Source of the DNA: Aegilops tauschii subsp. strangulata
Taxonomy: Eukaryota > Streptophyta > Magnoliopsida > Poales > Poaceae
NCBI RefSeq assembly: GCF_002575655.3
Contig: NC_053036.3
Location: forward strand, 641,660,736-641,724,735
DNA length: 64,000 nucleotides
Direction of reading: 5' to 3'
The position numbers and the translations under genes were made by a program. This document shows positions 21,678-34,328 of this stretch, piece by piece. Under the pieces are notes generated by a model. The model had not been told where the DNA came from, did not search any database, and was given only the letters and a program-made list of their open reading frames with translations. Position 1 is the stretch's first letter; each line of letters begins with the position of its first letter.

Positions 21678-23370
21678 GATACGTCTCCAACGTATAAATA
21701 ATTTTTGATTGTTCCATGCTATTATATTATCGGTTTTGGATGTTTATGGGCTTTATTATACACTTTTATATTACTTTTGGGACTAACCTATTAATCGGAG
21801 GCCCAGCCCAAATTGCCGTTTTCTTGCCTATTTCAGTGTTTCGAAGAAAAGGAATATCAAATGGAGTCCAAACGGAATGAAACATCCGGGAGAGTTATTT
21901 TTGGAACGGAAGCAATCCAGGAGACTTGGAGTAGACGTCAGGGAAGCTTCGAGGTGGCCACGAGGCAGGGAGGCGCGCCTGCCCCCTGGGCGCGCCCCCA
22001 CCCTCGTGGGCCCCTCGTGGCTCCCCAGACCGACTTCTTTCACCTATATATGTCCATATACCCTAAAAACATCGCGAAACAGAATAGATCGGGAGTTCCG
22101 CCGCCGCAAGCCTCTGTAGCCACCAAAAACCAATCGGGACCCTGTTCTGGCACCCTGCCGGAGGGGGGATCCCTCACCGGTGGCCATCTTCATCATCCCG
22201 TCACTCTCCATGACGAGGAGGGAGTAGTTCACCCTCGGGGCTGAGGGTATGTACCAGTAGCTATGTGTTTGATCTCTCTCTCTCTCTCTCGTATTCTTGA
22301 GGTGGTACGATCTTGATGTATCGCGAGCTTTGCTATTATAGTTGGATCTTATGATGTTTCTCCCCCTCTACTCTCTTGTAATGGATTGAGTTTTCCCTTT
22401 GAAGTTATCTTATCGGATTGAGTCTTTAAGGATTTGAGAACACTTGATGTATGTCTTGCATGTGCTTATCTGTGGTGACAATGGGATATTCACGTGATCT
22501 ACTTGATGTATGTTTTGGTGATAAACTTGCGGGTTCCGTAACATTGTGAACTTATGCATAGGGGTTGGCACACGTTCTCGTCTTGACTCTCCGGTAGAAA
22601 CTTTGGGGCACTCTTTGAAGTTTTTTGTGTTGGTTGAATAGACGAATCTGAGATTGTGTGATGCATATCGTATAATCATACCCACGGATACTTGAGGTGA
22701 CATTGGAGTATCTAGGTGACATTAGGGTTTTGGTTGATTTGTATCTTAAGGTGTTATTCTAGTACGTACTCTATGATAGATCGAACGGAAAGAATAGCTT
22801 CGTGTTATTTTACTACGGACTCTTGAATAGATTGATCAGAAAGAATAACTTTTGAGGTGGTTTCGTACCCTACCATAATCTCTTCGTTTGTTCTCCGCTA
22901 TTAGTGATTTTGGAGTGACTCTTTGTGGCATGTTGAGGGATAGTTATATGATCCAATTATGTTATTATTGTTGAGAGAACTTGCACTAGTGAAAGTATGA
23001 ACCCTAGGCCTTGTTTCCTAGCATTGCAATACCGTTTACGCTCACTTTTACCACTTGTTACCTTGCTGTTTTTATATTTTCAGGTTACAAATACTCATAT
23101 CTATCATCCATATTGCACTTGTATCACCATCTCTTCACCGAACTAGTGCACCTATACAATTTACCATTGTATTGGGTTTGTTGGGGACACAAGAGACTCT
23201 TTGCTATTTGGTTGCAGGGTTGCTTGAGAGAGACCATCTTCATCCTACGCCTCCCACGGATTGATAAACCTTAGGTCATCCACTTGAGGGAAATTTGCTA
23301 CTGTCCTACAAACCTCTGCACTTGGAGGCCCAACAACATCTACAGGAAGAAGGTTGTGTAGTAGACATCA
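21678..23370 (+). repeat. 3' LTR of the outer Gypsy-type element
   Basis: A 1693-base LTR matching 7094-8754. It has a short (CT)n run at about 22276-22290, where the 5' LTR has an interrupted version. Keeps the segment near 22905-22935 that the 5' LTR lost. Confidence 0.85.
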
Positions 23371-23375
23371 CGCGG

Positions 23376-23686
23376 CCACCCTTGAGGCCTTTCTCTCCTT
23401 TCCCGTATGGCCCATTAAGGCCCAATACAAATTCCCGTAACTCTCCGGTACTCCGAAAAATAGCCGAATCACTCGGAACCTTTCCGATGTCCGAATATAG
23501 CCTTCCAATATATCGATCTTTACGTCTCGACCATTTCGAGACTCCTCGTCATGTCCCCGATCTCATCCGGGAGTCCAACCAAACTTCAGTCATCGAACCC
23601 CATAACTCATAATACAAATCGTCACAGAACGTTAAGCGTGCGGATCCTACGGGTTCGAGAACTATGTAGACATGACCGAGACTCAT
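23376..23686 (-). repeat. Angela-type left (3') LTR, segment 2
   Basis: Matches the right LTR at about 31841-32150. It lies between the outer Gypsy-type element and the solo LTR. CTCAT at 23682-23686 is the target duplication of the latter. Confidence 0.85.
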
Positions 23687-24735
23687 TGATGTCTACTACG
23701 CAACCTTCTTCTTGTAGACGTTGTTGGGCCTCCAAGTGCAGAAGTTTGTAGGACAGTAGCAAATTTCCCTCAAGTGGATGACCTAAGGTTTATCAATCCG
23801 TGGGAGGCGTAGGATGAAGATGGTCTCTCTCAAGCAACCCTGCAACCAAATAACAAAGAGTCTCTTGTGTCCCCAACACACCCAATACAATGGTAAATTG
23901 TATAGGTGCACTAGTTCGACGAAGAGATGGTGATACAAGTGCAATATGGATGATAGATATAGGTTTTTGTAATCTGAAAATATAAAAACAGCAAGGTAAC
24001 TAATGATAAAAGTGAGCGTAAACGGTATTGCAATGCTAGGAAACAAGGCCTAGGGTTCATACTTTCACTAGTGCAAGTTCTCTCAACAATAATAACATAA
24101 TTGGATCATATAACTATCCCTCAACATGCAACAAAGAGTCACTCCAAAGTCACTAATAGCGGAAAACAAACGAAGAGATTATGGTAGGGTACGAAACCAC
24201 CTCAAAGTTATTCTTTCCAATCAATCCATTGGGCTATTCCTATAAGTGTCACAAACAACCCTAGAGTTCGTACTAGAATAACACCTTAAGACACAAATCA
24301 ACCAAAACCCTAATGTCACCTAGATACTCCAATGTCACCTCAAGTATCCGTGGGTATGATTATACGATATGCATCACACAATCTCAGATTAATCTATTCA
24401 ACCAACACATAGAACTTCAAAGAGTGCCCCAAAGTTTCTACCGGAGAATCAAGACGAAAACGTGTGCCAACCCCTATGCATAGGTTCATGGGCGGAACCC
24501 GCAAGTTGATCACAAAAACATACATCAAGTGAATCACGTGATATCCCATTGTCACCACAGATACACACGACAAGACATACATCAAGTGTTCTCAAATCAT
24601 TAAAGACTCAATCCGATAAGATTACTTCAAAGGGGAAACTCAATCCATTACAAGAGAGTAGAGGGGGAGAAGCAACATAAGATCCAACTATAATAGCAAA
24701 GCTCGCAATACATCAAGATCGAATCACCTCAAGAA

Positions 24736-24778
<43 letters not shown>

Positions 24779-25357
24779 AAACACATAGCTACTGGTACAT
24801 ACCCTCAGCCCCGAGGGTGAACTACTCCCTCCTCGTCATGGAGAGCATCGGGATGATGAAGATGGCCACCGGTGAGGGATCCCCCCTCCGGCAGGGTGCC
24901 GGAACAGGGTCCCGATTGGTTTTTGGTGGCTACAGAGGCTTGCGGCGGCGGAACTCCTGATCTATTCTGTTCCCCGATCGTTTTAGGGTATATGGATATA
25001 TATAGGCGGAAGAAATACGTCAGGGGAGCCACGAGGGCCCCACGAGGGTGGAGGGTGCGCCCCTTGCCTCGTGCCTCCCTCATTTCTTTCCTGACGTGCA
25101 CTCCAAGTCTATCAGGTTGCTTTCTTTCCAAAAATAACTTCTCCAGAAGGTTTCATTCCGTTTCGACTCCGTTTGATATTCCTTTTCTTCGAAACACTGA
25201 AACAAGGGAAAAAACATGAACTGGCACTGGGCTCTGGGTCAATAGGTTAGTCCCAGAAATAATATAAAAGTGCATAGTAAAGCCCATTAAACATCCAAGA
25301 TGGATAATATAATAGCATGAATACTTCATAAATTATAGATACGTTGGAGACGTATCA
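23687..25357 (-). mobile_element. Solo LTR of the outer Gypsy-type family
   Basis: A 1671-base sequence that is the reverse complement of the outer element's LTR, from TGATGTCTACTACGC to GGAGACGTATCA. It is flanked by CTCAT at 23682-23686 and 25358-25362. With both ends, a target duplication and no interior, it is the product of recombination between the two LTRs of a former element. A (GA)n microsatellite at about 24741-24775 replaces the short (CT)n of the other copies. Confidence 0.88.
24741..24775. repeat. (GA)n microsatellite in the solo LTR
   Basis: About 17-18 uninterrupted GA dinucleotides. The same site is a short or interrupted (CT)n in the two full LTRs of this family, so the run expanded in this copy. 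Confidence 0.85.
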
Positions 25358-25362
25358 CTCAT

Positions 25363-26144
25363 CTCCGGTCAATAACCAATAGCGGAACCTGGATGCTCAT
25401 ATTGGTTCCTACATATTCTACGAAGATCTTTATCAGTCAAACCGCATAACAACATACGTTGTTCCCTTTGTCATCGGTATGTTACTTGCCCGAGATCCGA
25501 TCGTCGGTATCTCAATACCTAGTTCAATCTCGTTACCGGAAAGTCTCTTTACTCGTTCCGTAATGCATCGTCCCGCAACTAACTCATTAGTCACAATGCT
25601 TGCAAGGTTTATAGTGATGTGCATTACCGAGAGGGCCCAGAGATACCTCTCCGATACACGGAGTGACAAATCCTAATCTCGATCTATGCCAACTCAACAA
25701 ACACCATCAGAGACACCTGTAGAGCATCTTTATAATCACCCAATTACGTTCTGATATTTGATAGCACACAAGGTGTTCCTCCGGTATTCGGGAGTTGCAT
25801 AATCTCATAGTCCGATGAACATGTATAAGTCATGAAGAAAGCAGTAGCAATGAAACTGTAATGATCATCGTGCTAAGCTAACGGATGGGTCAAGTCAATC
25901 ACATCATTCTCTAATGATGTGATCCCGCTTATCAAATGACAACTGTTTTGTCCATGGCTAGGAAACTTAACCATCTTTGGCTAGTCAAGTAGAGGCATAC
26001 TAGTGACACTCTGTTTGTCTATGTATTCACACATGTACTAAGTTTCCGGTTAATACAATTCTAGCTTGAATAATAAACATTTATCATGATATAAGGAAAT
26101 ATAAATAACAACTTTATTATTGCCTCTAGGGCATATTTCCTTCA
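25363..26144 (-). repeat. Angela-type left (3') LTR, segment 3
   Basis: Matches the right LTR at about 32151-32940 and ends TTTCCTTCA, the reverse of the LTR start TGAAGGAAATATGCC. The adjacent bases, read on the minus strand, are AAGTGGGGGAC, the polypurine tract. Confidence 0.88.
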
Positions 26145-27470
26145 GTCCCCCACTTGCACTAGAGTCAATAATCTAGTTCACATCGTCATGTGATTTAACA
26201 CCAATAGTTCACATCTTTATGTGATTAGTTCACATCTCCATGTGACTAACACCCAAAGGGTTTACTAGAGTCGATAATCTAGTTCACATCGCTATGTGAT
26301 TAACACCCAAAGAGTGATCATGTTTTGCTTGTGAGAGAAATTTAGTCAACGGGTCTGCCACATTCAGAGCTGTATGTATTTTGCAAATTTTCTATGTCTA
26401 CAATGCTTTGCACGGAGCTACTCTAGCTAATTGCTCCCACTTTCAGTATGTATCTAGATCGAGACTCAGAGTCATCCAGATCGGTGTCAAAGCTTGCATC
26501 GACGTAACTCTTTACGATGAACTCTTTGTCACCCCCATAACTCAGAAACATTTCCTTATTCCACTAAGGATATTTTTGACCGCTGTCCAGTGATCCACTC
26601 CTGGATCACTATTGTACCCTCTTGCCAAACTTATGGTGAGGTACACAATAGGTCTGGTACAACATAGCATACTTTATAGAACCTATGACTAAGGCATAGG
26701 CAATGACTTTTCATTCTCTTTCTATTTTCTGCCGTGGTCGGGTTTTGAGTCTTTACTCAACTTCACACCTTGCAACACAGGCAAGAACTCTTTCTTTGAC
26801 TGTTCCATTTTGAACTACTTCAAAAAACTTGTCAAGGTATGTACTCATTGAAAAAACTTATCAAGCGTCTTGATCTATCTCTATAGATCTTGATGCTCAA
26901 TATGTATGCAGCTTCACCGAGGTCTTTCTTTGAAAAACTCCTTTCAAACACTCCTTTATGCTTTCCAGAAAAATTCTACATCATTTCCGATCAACAATAT
27001 GTCATACACATATACTTATCAGAAAAGCTGTAGCGCTCCCACTCACTTTCTTGTAAATATAGGCTTCACCGCAAGTCTGTATAAAACTATATGCTATGAT
27101 CAACTCATCAAAGTGTATATTCTAACTCCGAGATGCTTGCACCAGTCCATAGATGGATCGCTTGAGCTTGCACATTTTGTTAGCACCTTTAGGATTGACA
27201 AAACCTTTTTGGTTGCATCATATACAACTCTTCTTTAAGAAATCCATTAAGGAATGTAGTTTTGACATCCATTTGCCAGATTTCATGAAATGTGGCAATT
27301 GCTAACATGATTCGGACAGACTTAAGCATCGCTACGAGTGAGAAAATCTCATCGTAGTCAACACCTTGAACTTGTCAAAAACCCTTTTCGACAAGTCTAG
27401 CTTTGTAGATAGTAACACTACTATCAGCGTCCATCTTCCTCTTGAAGATCTATTTATTCTTAATGGCTCA
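26145..27470 (-). pseudogene. Copia reverse transcriptase and RNase H, decayed
   Basis: Read leftward, this holds the end of the Angela-type pol region. Recognisable pieces are QMDVKT-like and FLNG-like phrases near 27220-27270, followed by SIYGL near 27150. The catalytic box normally reads Y-V-D-D; here it reads Y-V-Y-D (27012-27001). Many stops and frameshifts interrupt it. The RNase H part is shortened: the segment between the region near 26440 and the tail phrase ADPLTK (about 26350) is largely missing. It ends at the polypurine tract beside the 3' LTR. No functional enzyme can be made. Confidence 0.75.
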
Positions 27471-28301
27471 TCGATCGTTGGGCAAGTCAATCAAAGTCCA
27501 TACTTTGTTCTCATACATGGATCCCATCTCAGATTTCATGGCCTCAATCCATTTTGCGGAATCTGGGCTCATCATTGCTTCCTCATAGTTCGTAGGTTTG
27601 TCATGGTCTAGTAACATGATTTCCAGAACAGGATTACCGTACCACTTTGGTGCGGAACGTATTCTGGTTGACCTACGAGGTTCGGTAGTGACTTGATCTA
27701 AAGTTTCATGATCATCATCAGTAACTTCCTCACTAATCGGTGTAGGCATCACTGGAACTGATTTCTGTGATGAGCTACTTTCCAATTCGGGAGAAGGTAC
27801 AATTACCTTATCAAGTTCTACTTTCCTCCCACTCACTTCTTTCGAGAGAAACTCCTTCTCTAGAAAGGATCCATTCTTAGCAACGAATGTCTTGCCTTCA
27901 GATCTGTGATAGAACGTGTACCCAACTGTCTCCTTTGGGTATCCTATGAAGACACATTTCTCCGATTTGGGTTTGAGCTTACCAGGATGAAACTTTTTCT
28001 CATAAGCATCGCAACCCCAAACTTTAAGAAATGACAATTTTGGTTTCTTGCCAAACCACAGTTCATATGGTGTCGTCTCAACGGGTTTAGATGGTGTCCT
28101 ATTTAACGTGAATGCAGCTGTCTCTAATGCATAACCCCAAAACGATAGTGGTAAATCAGTAAGAGACATCATAGATTGTACCATATCTAATAAAGTACGG
28201 TTACGATGTTCGGACACACCATTACGCTGTGGTGTTCCAGGTGGCGTGAGTTGCGAAACTATTCCGCATTGTTTCAAATGAAGACCAAACTCGTAACTCA
28301 A
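27468..28301 (-). pseudogene. Copia integrase C-terminal half and start of reverse transcriptase
   Basis: An open 277-codon piece. It opens with the residues after the second catalytic Asp region of integrase, continues through GTPQRNGVSEHRNRTLLDM (the DDE glutamate), and SFWGYALETAAFTLNRTPSK. A GKKPKLSFLKVWGCDAY phrase follows, typical of Copia integrase tails. It then crosses the linker into the reverse transcriptase N-terminus (AMKSEMGSMYENKVWTLIDL). The second catalytic Asp lies just upstream in another frame, in SDHGGEYLS, so a frameshift and stops near 28305-28370 separate this piece from the rest. Confidence 0.82.
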
Positions 28302-28372
28302 ATATTCTCCTCCATGATCAGATCATAGAAACATTATTTTCTTGTTACGATGTTTTCCACTTCACTCTAAAA

Positions 28373-28816
28373 TTATCTGAACTTTTCAAATGTTTCAGAT
28401 TTATGTTTCATCAAGTAGGTATACCCATATTTGCTCAAATCATCTGTGAAGGTCAGAAAATAACGATACCTGCTGCGAGCCTCAACACTCATCGGACTGC
28501 ATACATCAGTATGTATTATTTCCAACAAGTCTGTTGATCGCTCCATTGTTCCGGAGAACGGAGTCTTAGTCATCTTGCCCATGAGGCATGGTTCGCAAGC
28601 ATCAACTGATTCATAATCAAGTGATTCCAAAAGCCCATCAGCATGGATTTTCTTCAGGCGCTTTACACCAATATGACCTAAACGGCAGTCAAATAAGTTG
28701 CAATCATTATTAACTTTGCATCTTTTGGCTTCAATATTATGAATATGTGTATCACTACGATCGAGATTCAATAAACCGTTCACCTTGGGTGTATGACCAT
28801 TGAAGGTTTTATTCAT
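28373..28816 (-). pseudogene. Copia GAG-pre-integrase and integrase N-terminal half
   Basis: A 147-codon open piece. It carries the His/Cys zinc-binding region before integrase (RLGHIGVKRLKKI ... CEPCLMGKMTK). The first catalytic Asp follows in HTDVCSPMSVEA, with the FTDDLSKYGYTYLMKHKSE phrase after it. It ends at a stop near 28373. It belongs to the same polyprotein as the pieces on both sides. Confidence 0.82.
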
Positions 28817-28819
28817 GTA

Positions 28820-29945
28820 AACAGAATAACAATTATTCTCTGACTTTAAATGAATAGCTGTATTGCAATAAACATGATCAAATCATATTCATGCTTAACG
28901 CAAACACCAAATAACATTTATTTAGGTTCAACACTAATCCCGAAAGTATAGGGAGTGTGCGATGATGATCATATCAATCTTGGAACCACTTCCAACACAC
29001 ATCGTCACTTCACCCTTAACTAGTCTCTGTTCATTCTGCAACTCCCGTTTCGAGTTGAACTAGTATCAAATACTGAGGGGTTGCTATAAACACTAGCAAA
29101 GTACACATCAATAACATGTATATCAAATATACCTTTGTTCACTTTGCCATCCTTCTTATCCGCCAAATACTTGGGCAGTTCTGCTTCCAGTGACCAGTCC
29201 CTTTGCAGTAGAAGCACTTAGTCTCAGGCTTAGGTCCAGACTTGGGCTTCTTCACTTGAGCAACAACTTGCTTGCCGTTCTTCTTGAAGTTCCCCTTCTT
29301 CCCTTTGCCCTTTTCTTGAAACTAGTGGTCTTGTCAACCATCAACACTTGATGCTTTTCTTGATTTCTACCTTCGTCGATTTCAGCATCACGAAGAGTTT
29401 GGGAATCGTTTCCGTTATCCCTTGCATATTATAGTTCATCACGAAGTTCTAGTAACTTGGTGATAGTGACTAGAGAACTCTGTCAATCACTATCTTATCT
29501 GGAAGATTAACTCCCACTTGATTCAAGTGATTGTAGTGCTCAGACATTCTGAGCACATGCTCACTAGCTTAGCAATTCTCCTCCATCTTGTAGGCAAAGT
29601 GCTTGTCAAAGGTATCATACCTTTCGACATGGGCATGAGTCTGAAATACTAATTTCAACTCTTGGAACATCTCATATGCTCCGTGGCGTTCAAAACGTCT
29701 TTGAAGCCCCGATTCTAAGCCGTAAAGCATGGTGCACTAAAATATCAAGTAGTCATCATATCGAGCTTGCCAAACGTTCATAACGTCTGCATCTGCTCCT
29801 GCAATTGGTCTGTTACCTAGCGGTGCATCAAGGACATAATTCTTCTGTGCGGCAATGAGGATAATCCTTAGATCACGGATCCAATCCACATCATTGCTAC
29901 TAACATCTTTCAACTTAGTTTCTCTAGGAACATATAAAAAATAAA
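28820..29945 (-). pseudogene. Copia gag with CCHC knuckle and protease remnant, decayed
   Basis: Read leftward from about 29945, gag-like phrases appear (DWIRDLRIILIAAQKNYVL, then FDKHFAYKMEEN) with in-frame stops. At about 29218-29175 the knuckle CFYCKGTGHWKQNC has the Cys-X2-Cys-X4-His-X4-Cys pattern. A frameshift follows it, and the protease is reduced to a phrase like VFDTSST where the active-site D-T-G would be. The region fits a Copia gag-pro in its expected position but cannot be expressed. Confidence 0.72.
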
Positions 29946-31218
29946 CGGGGAGCTACATCGCGAGCTATTGATCTACAACATAGATATGCTAATACTACCA
30001 GGACTAAGTTCATGATAAATTAAAGTTCAATTAATCATATTACTTAAGAACTCCCACTTAGATAAACATCCCTCTAATCATCTAAGTGATCACGTGATCC
30101 ATATCAACTAAACCATGTCCGATCATCACGTGAGATGGAGTAGTTTTCAATGGTGAACATCACTATGTTGATCATATCTACTATATGATTCACGCTCGAC
30201 TTTTTGGTCTCCAGTGTTCCGAGGACATATCTGCATATGCTAGGCTCGTCAAGTTAACCTGAGTATTCCGCGTGTGCAAAACTGGCTTGCACCCGTTGTA
30301 TGTGAACGTAGAGCTTATCACACCCGATCATCACGTGGTGTCTCGGCACGACGAACTGTCGCAACGGTGCATACTCAGGGAGAACACTTATACCTTGAAA
30401 TTTAGTGAGAGATCATCTTATAATGCTACCGCCGAACTAAGCAAAATAAGATGCATAAAGGGTAAACATCACATGCAATCAAAATTTGTGACATTATATG
30501 GCCATGATCATCTTGCGCCTTTGATCTCTATCTCTAAAGTACCGTCATGATCTCTATGGTCACCGGCATGACACCATGATCTCCATCATCTTGATCTCTA
30601 TCAACGTGTCGTCACATGGTCGTCTCGCCAACTATTGCTCTTGCAACTATTGCTATCGCATAGCGATAATGTAAAGCAATTATTTGGCGCTTGCATATTA
30701 TGCAATAAAGAGACAACCATAATGCTTCTGCCAGTTGCCGATAACTTCAACAAAACATGATCATCTCATACAACAATTTATATCTCATCACGTCTTGACC
30801 ATATCACATCACAACAAACCCTGCAAAAACAAATTAGACGTCCTCTACTTTGTTGTTGCAAGTTTTACGTGGCTGCTACGGGCTGAGCAAGAACCGTTCT
30901 TACCTACGCATCAAAACCACAACGATTTTTCGTCAAGTATGTGCTGTTGTAACCTTCAACAAGGACCGGGCGTAGCCACACTCGATTCAACTAAAGTTGG
31001 AGAAACTGACACCCGCCAGCCACCTGTGTGCGAAGCACGTCGGTAGAACCAGTCTCGCGTAAGCGTACGCGTAATGTCGGTCCGGGCCGCTTCATCCAAC
31101 AATACCGCCGAATCAAAGTATGACATGCTGGTAAGCAATATAACTATTATCGCCCACAACTCACTTGTGTTCTACTCGTGCATATAACATCTACACATAA
31201 ACCTGGATCGGATGCCAC
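29946..31218 (-). other. Leader region of the Angela-type element
   Basis: About 1.27 kb between the 5' LTR and gag, without a credible frame; a long leader is normal for this family. A degraded primer-binding site, TGGCATCCGATCCAGG on the minus strand, adjoins the LTR; the usual form begins TGGTATCAGAGC. Confidence 0.7.
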
Positions 31219-32940
31219 TGTTGGGGACGTAGCAATTTCAAAATTTTCCTACGCACACGCAAGATCATGGTGATGCATAGCAACGAGAGGGGAGAGTGTT
31301 GTCTAGGTACCCTCGTAGACCGTAAGCGGAAGCATTATGACAACGCGGTTGATGTAGTCGTACGTCTTCACGATCGACCGATCCTAGTACCGAAAGTACG
31401 ACACCTCCGCGATCTGCACACGTTCGGCTCAGTGACGTCCCACGAACTCACGATCCAGCAGAGTGTCGAGGGAGAGCTTCTTCAGCACGACGGCGTGATG
31501 ACGGTGATGATGAAGCTACCGGCGGAGGGCTTCACCTAAGCACTGCAACGATATGACCGAGGTGGATTATGGTGGAGGGGGCACCGCACACGGCTAAGAG
31601 ATCAATGATCAACTTGTGTGTCTATGGGGTGCCCCCTGGCCACGTATATAAAGGATGGAGGGAGGAGGAGGCCGGCCCTCATAGGGCGCCCAACTATAGA
31701 GTCCTACTAGGACACCCTAGTTCTAGTAGGATTCCACCTCCCACATGAAATAGGAAAAAGGGAAGGGAGAAGGAGAAGGAAGGAAGAGGGCGCCCCCTTT
31801 CCCTAGTCCAATTCGGACCAGTCCATGAGGAAGGGGCACGGCCACCCTTGAGGCCTTTCTCTCCTTTCCCGTATGGCCCATTAAGGCCCAATACGAATTC
31901 TCGTAACTCTCCGGTACTCCGAAAAATACCCGAATCACTCGGAACCTTTCCGATGTCCGAATATAGCCTTCCAATATATCGATCTTTACGTTTTGACCAT
32001 TTCGAGACTCCTCGTCATGTCCCCGATCTCATCCGGGACTCCGAACAAACTTCTTTCATCAAATCACATAACTCATAATACAAATCGTCATAGAACGTTA
32101 AGCGTGCAGACCCTACGGGTTCGAGAACTATGTAGACATGACCGAGACTCATCTCCGGTCAATAACCAATAGCGGAACCTGGATGCTCATATTGGTTCCT
32201 ACATATTCTATGAAGATCTTTATCGGTCAAACCGCATAACAACATACGTTGTTCCCTTTGTCATCGGTATGTTACTTGCCCGAGATTCGATCGTCGGTAT
32301 CTCAATACCTAGTTCAAGCTCGTTACCGGCAAGTCTCTTTACTCGTTCCGTAATGCATCATCCCGCAACTAACTCATTAGTCACAATGCTTGCAAGGCTT
32401 ATAGTGATGTGCATTACCGAGAAGGCCTAGAGAAACCTCTCCGATACACGGAGTAACAAATCCTAATCTCGATCTATGCCAACTCAACAAACACCATCGG
32501 AGACACCTGTAGAGCATCTTTATAATCACCCAGTTACGTTGTGATGTTTGATAGCACATAAGGTGTGCCTCCGGTATTCGGGAGTTGCATAATCTCATAG
32601 TCTGAGGAACATGTATAAGTCATGAAGAAAGCAGTAGCAATGAAACTGTAACGATCATCGTGCAAGCTAACGGATGGGTCAAGTCAATCACATCATTCTC
32701 TAATGATGTGATCCCGCTTATCAAATGACAACTCTTTGTCCATGACTAGGAAACCTAATCATTTTTGATTAACGAGCTAGTCAAGTAGAGGCATACTAGT
32801 GACACTCTGTTTGTCTATGTATTCACACATGTACTAAGTTTCCGGTTAATACAATTCTAGCATGAATAATAAACATTTATCATGATATAAGGAAATATAA
32901 ATAACAACTTTATTATTGCCTCTAGGGCATATTTTCTTCA
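31219..32940 (-). repeat. Right (5') LTR of the Angela-type element
   Basis: A 1722-base intact LTR. On the minus strand it begins TGAAGAAAATATGCCC and ends GTCCCCAACA. A TATATAC promoter candidate lies at about 31655-31645. GGTAG at 32941-32945 closes the insertion. Confidence 0.9.
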
Positions 32941-32945
32941 GGTAG

Positions 32946-34328
32946 ATGACGGCGACGGCCAGAGAAGATCGGCGGCGGAGACTAGGTTAGGAGTGCGGCG
33001 GCGGTGCTCGAAGTAGGCGAATAACCCTGACGGCGTGCCGAAGACCGGCGTGGACGGTGACGTTCCCGCGCCAAGGGAGACGGCGCGGCGCATACCACGG
33101 GAGGTCGACGCACGGTGACGACGGAGTGGACCGCGGGCCGCGGTGCTACGGCCCGAAGGGGCGACGCAGCGGCGGCGGGCAGGTCGGGGCGACGACAGGA
33201 AGACCTCGGGGCGGTGGCGGGGACCGATGGCCACGGCGGGACAGCGCGAAGGGCCGGCGTAGCGGCGGAGCGCGGTTCGGTGCAACCGCGGGGACGGCCT
33301 CGGGGCGGCGGCGGGACCGTGTATCGCGGCACTACGCCCGAAGGGGGACGCAGCGGCGACACGCGAGTCGATGCAGCCGTGAGAAGAACCACGGGGTGGC
33401 GGCGCTGCGGCCTGACTGGGCGACGCAGCGGCAGCCCGTTGCTTGATCGGTGGAGGGGCACGCTGAACTCGGGGACGATCTTCAAAGGACCTGCGGAGGT
33501 GCGCGCAATCGACGGGCCAGATCGATCGCACGGTGTAGATGAGATGGATCACGATCAGACGGGTGATCAATCCGATTAGGCGCGACGTTAGAGTCGGAAA
33601 GTGCAGACGATAGTAGATGGCCGCAAACCAGCGAAGGAGCATGAGCAGCCCAACGTGTGCGCACGAACAGTCGCTAGGGCCGCGCAGCGTTGGTGCATGA
33701 GGCCGAAGGTCACGTGGCTGCAGCGGACGGCTGCAGCAACAGGAAATCAGCACACAGCGGCCAACGCGTACGCATGGCTTGGCTCATGCATGCCTCATAC
33801 GAGATGGCTGATTTGACTTGCATCGTGAGGCTTGTGGCGTGGTGGCTGGCTTGATGAAGTCTGCAGGAACCGGATGGAGGCGGGGATGGTTGTAGGTCCG
33901 ATCGAAGAAGGGGCGGCGATGACCGGCACAACTTGACGAGCGGACTGAGGCGCGGACGGCGGCCGTTCCGGGCCACCGCGTGCCGCGCGAGGCCGCTAGT
34001 TGGAGAAGACGCCGGTGTAGTCGACACAAAGTCGGAGTAGAGGCGCGTGGGGGTCGATGGCGGCGGTGGGCAACGCAAACCGATTAAGTGGATCGGAAAT
34101 CAAAAAGTAGTCACCGACCAAAGCGACCGGCGAGAGAGAGAGAAACCCGGATCAAAGGATCGGGAAAAAGACTCTCTAGGGCAGCCGGCCAACACAGCCG
34201 GCGGACAAACCCTAGGTATGGGCGGCGCGGCCCCTGGCGGCGGTCATGGAGGCCGACCGCCCCGGAGGCGGCGCGCGGAGCGGAAGTGTCGGGTGGCGGC
34301 TAGGGTTGGATCGATTAGGCTGATACCA
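32946..34328 (-). other. Right internal piece of the outermost element
   Basis: Very GC-rich interior running from the primer-binding site leftward to the Angela-type insertion. It contains imperfect direct repeats (for example around 33130-33180 and 33320-33360, sharing CGAAGGGG and GACGCAGCGGCG). Minus-strand frames are Arg/Pro/Ser/Ala-rich and overlap in several registers, as expected from composition alone. No gag, protease or polymerase is recognised. Confidence 0.6.
34318..34328 (-). promoter_or_regulatory. Primer-binding site of the outermost element
   Basis: TGGTATCAGCC on the minus strand, directly abutting the 5' LTR. It fits the 3' end of plant initiator-Met tRNA over its first eight bases. 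Confidence 0.75.

Larger units (their letters stand above)
7094..23370 (+). mobile_element. Non-autonomous Ty3/Gypsy-type element, interrupted by a related element
   Basis: Starts TGATACGTCTCC and ends GTAGACATCA, with the 5-base direct repeat CGCGG at 7089-7093 and 23371-23375. LTRs are 7094-8754 and 21678-23370. A primer-binding site of the form TGGCGCCGTTGCCGGGGA lies at 8765-8782, and AAGCTTGGGGATGC, a polypurine-tract candidate, ends just before the 3' LTR. The interior has one broken frame with a zinc knuckle (8880-10431) and no reverse transcriptase or integrase. A related 8.3-kb element occupies 11813-20116. Assignment to Gypsy rests on similarity of LTRs and 3' interior to the inner element, whose gag and protease are Gypsy-like. 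Confidence 0.85.
6532..32940 (-). mobile_element. Angela-type Ty1/Copia retrotransposon, decayed and interrupted twice
   Basis: LTR ends read TGAAGGAAATATGCCC...CCCCAACA on the minus strand, which I recognise as the Angela (BARE1/WIS group) LTR of wheat. The 5-base direct repeat GGTAG flanks it (6527-6531 and 32941-32945). The right LTR (31219-32940) is the 5' one and the interior 26145-31218 reads leftward: leader, gag, protease, integrase, reverse transcriptase, RNase H. The left LTR is split into 6532-7093, 23376-23686 and 25363-26144 by two later insertions. All coding parts carry stops and frameshifts, so the copy is dead. Confidence 0.9.

Noticed and set aside
31267..31539. Open frame in the right Angela-type LTR
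   Set aside because: It is LTR sequence; the same frame occurs in part in the left LTR and has no protein support.
32938..34078. Long Arg/Pro/Ser-rich frames on both strands
   Set aside because: They lie in the GC-rich interior of the non-autonomous LTR element and overlap in many registers; no recognisable protein.
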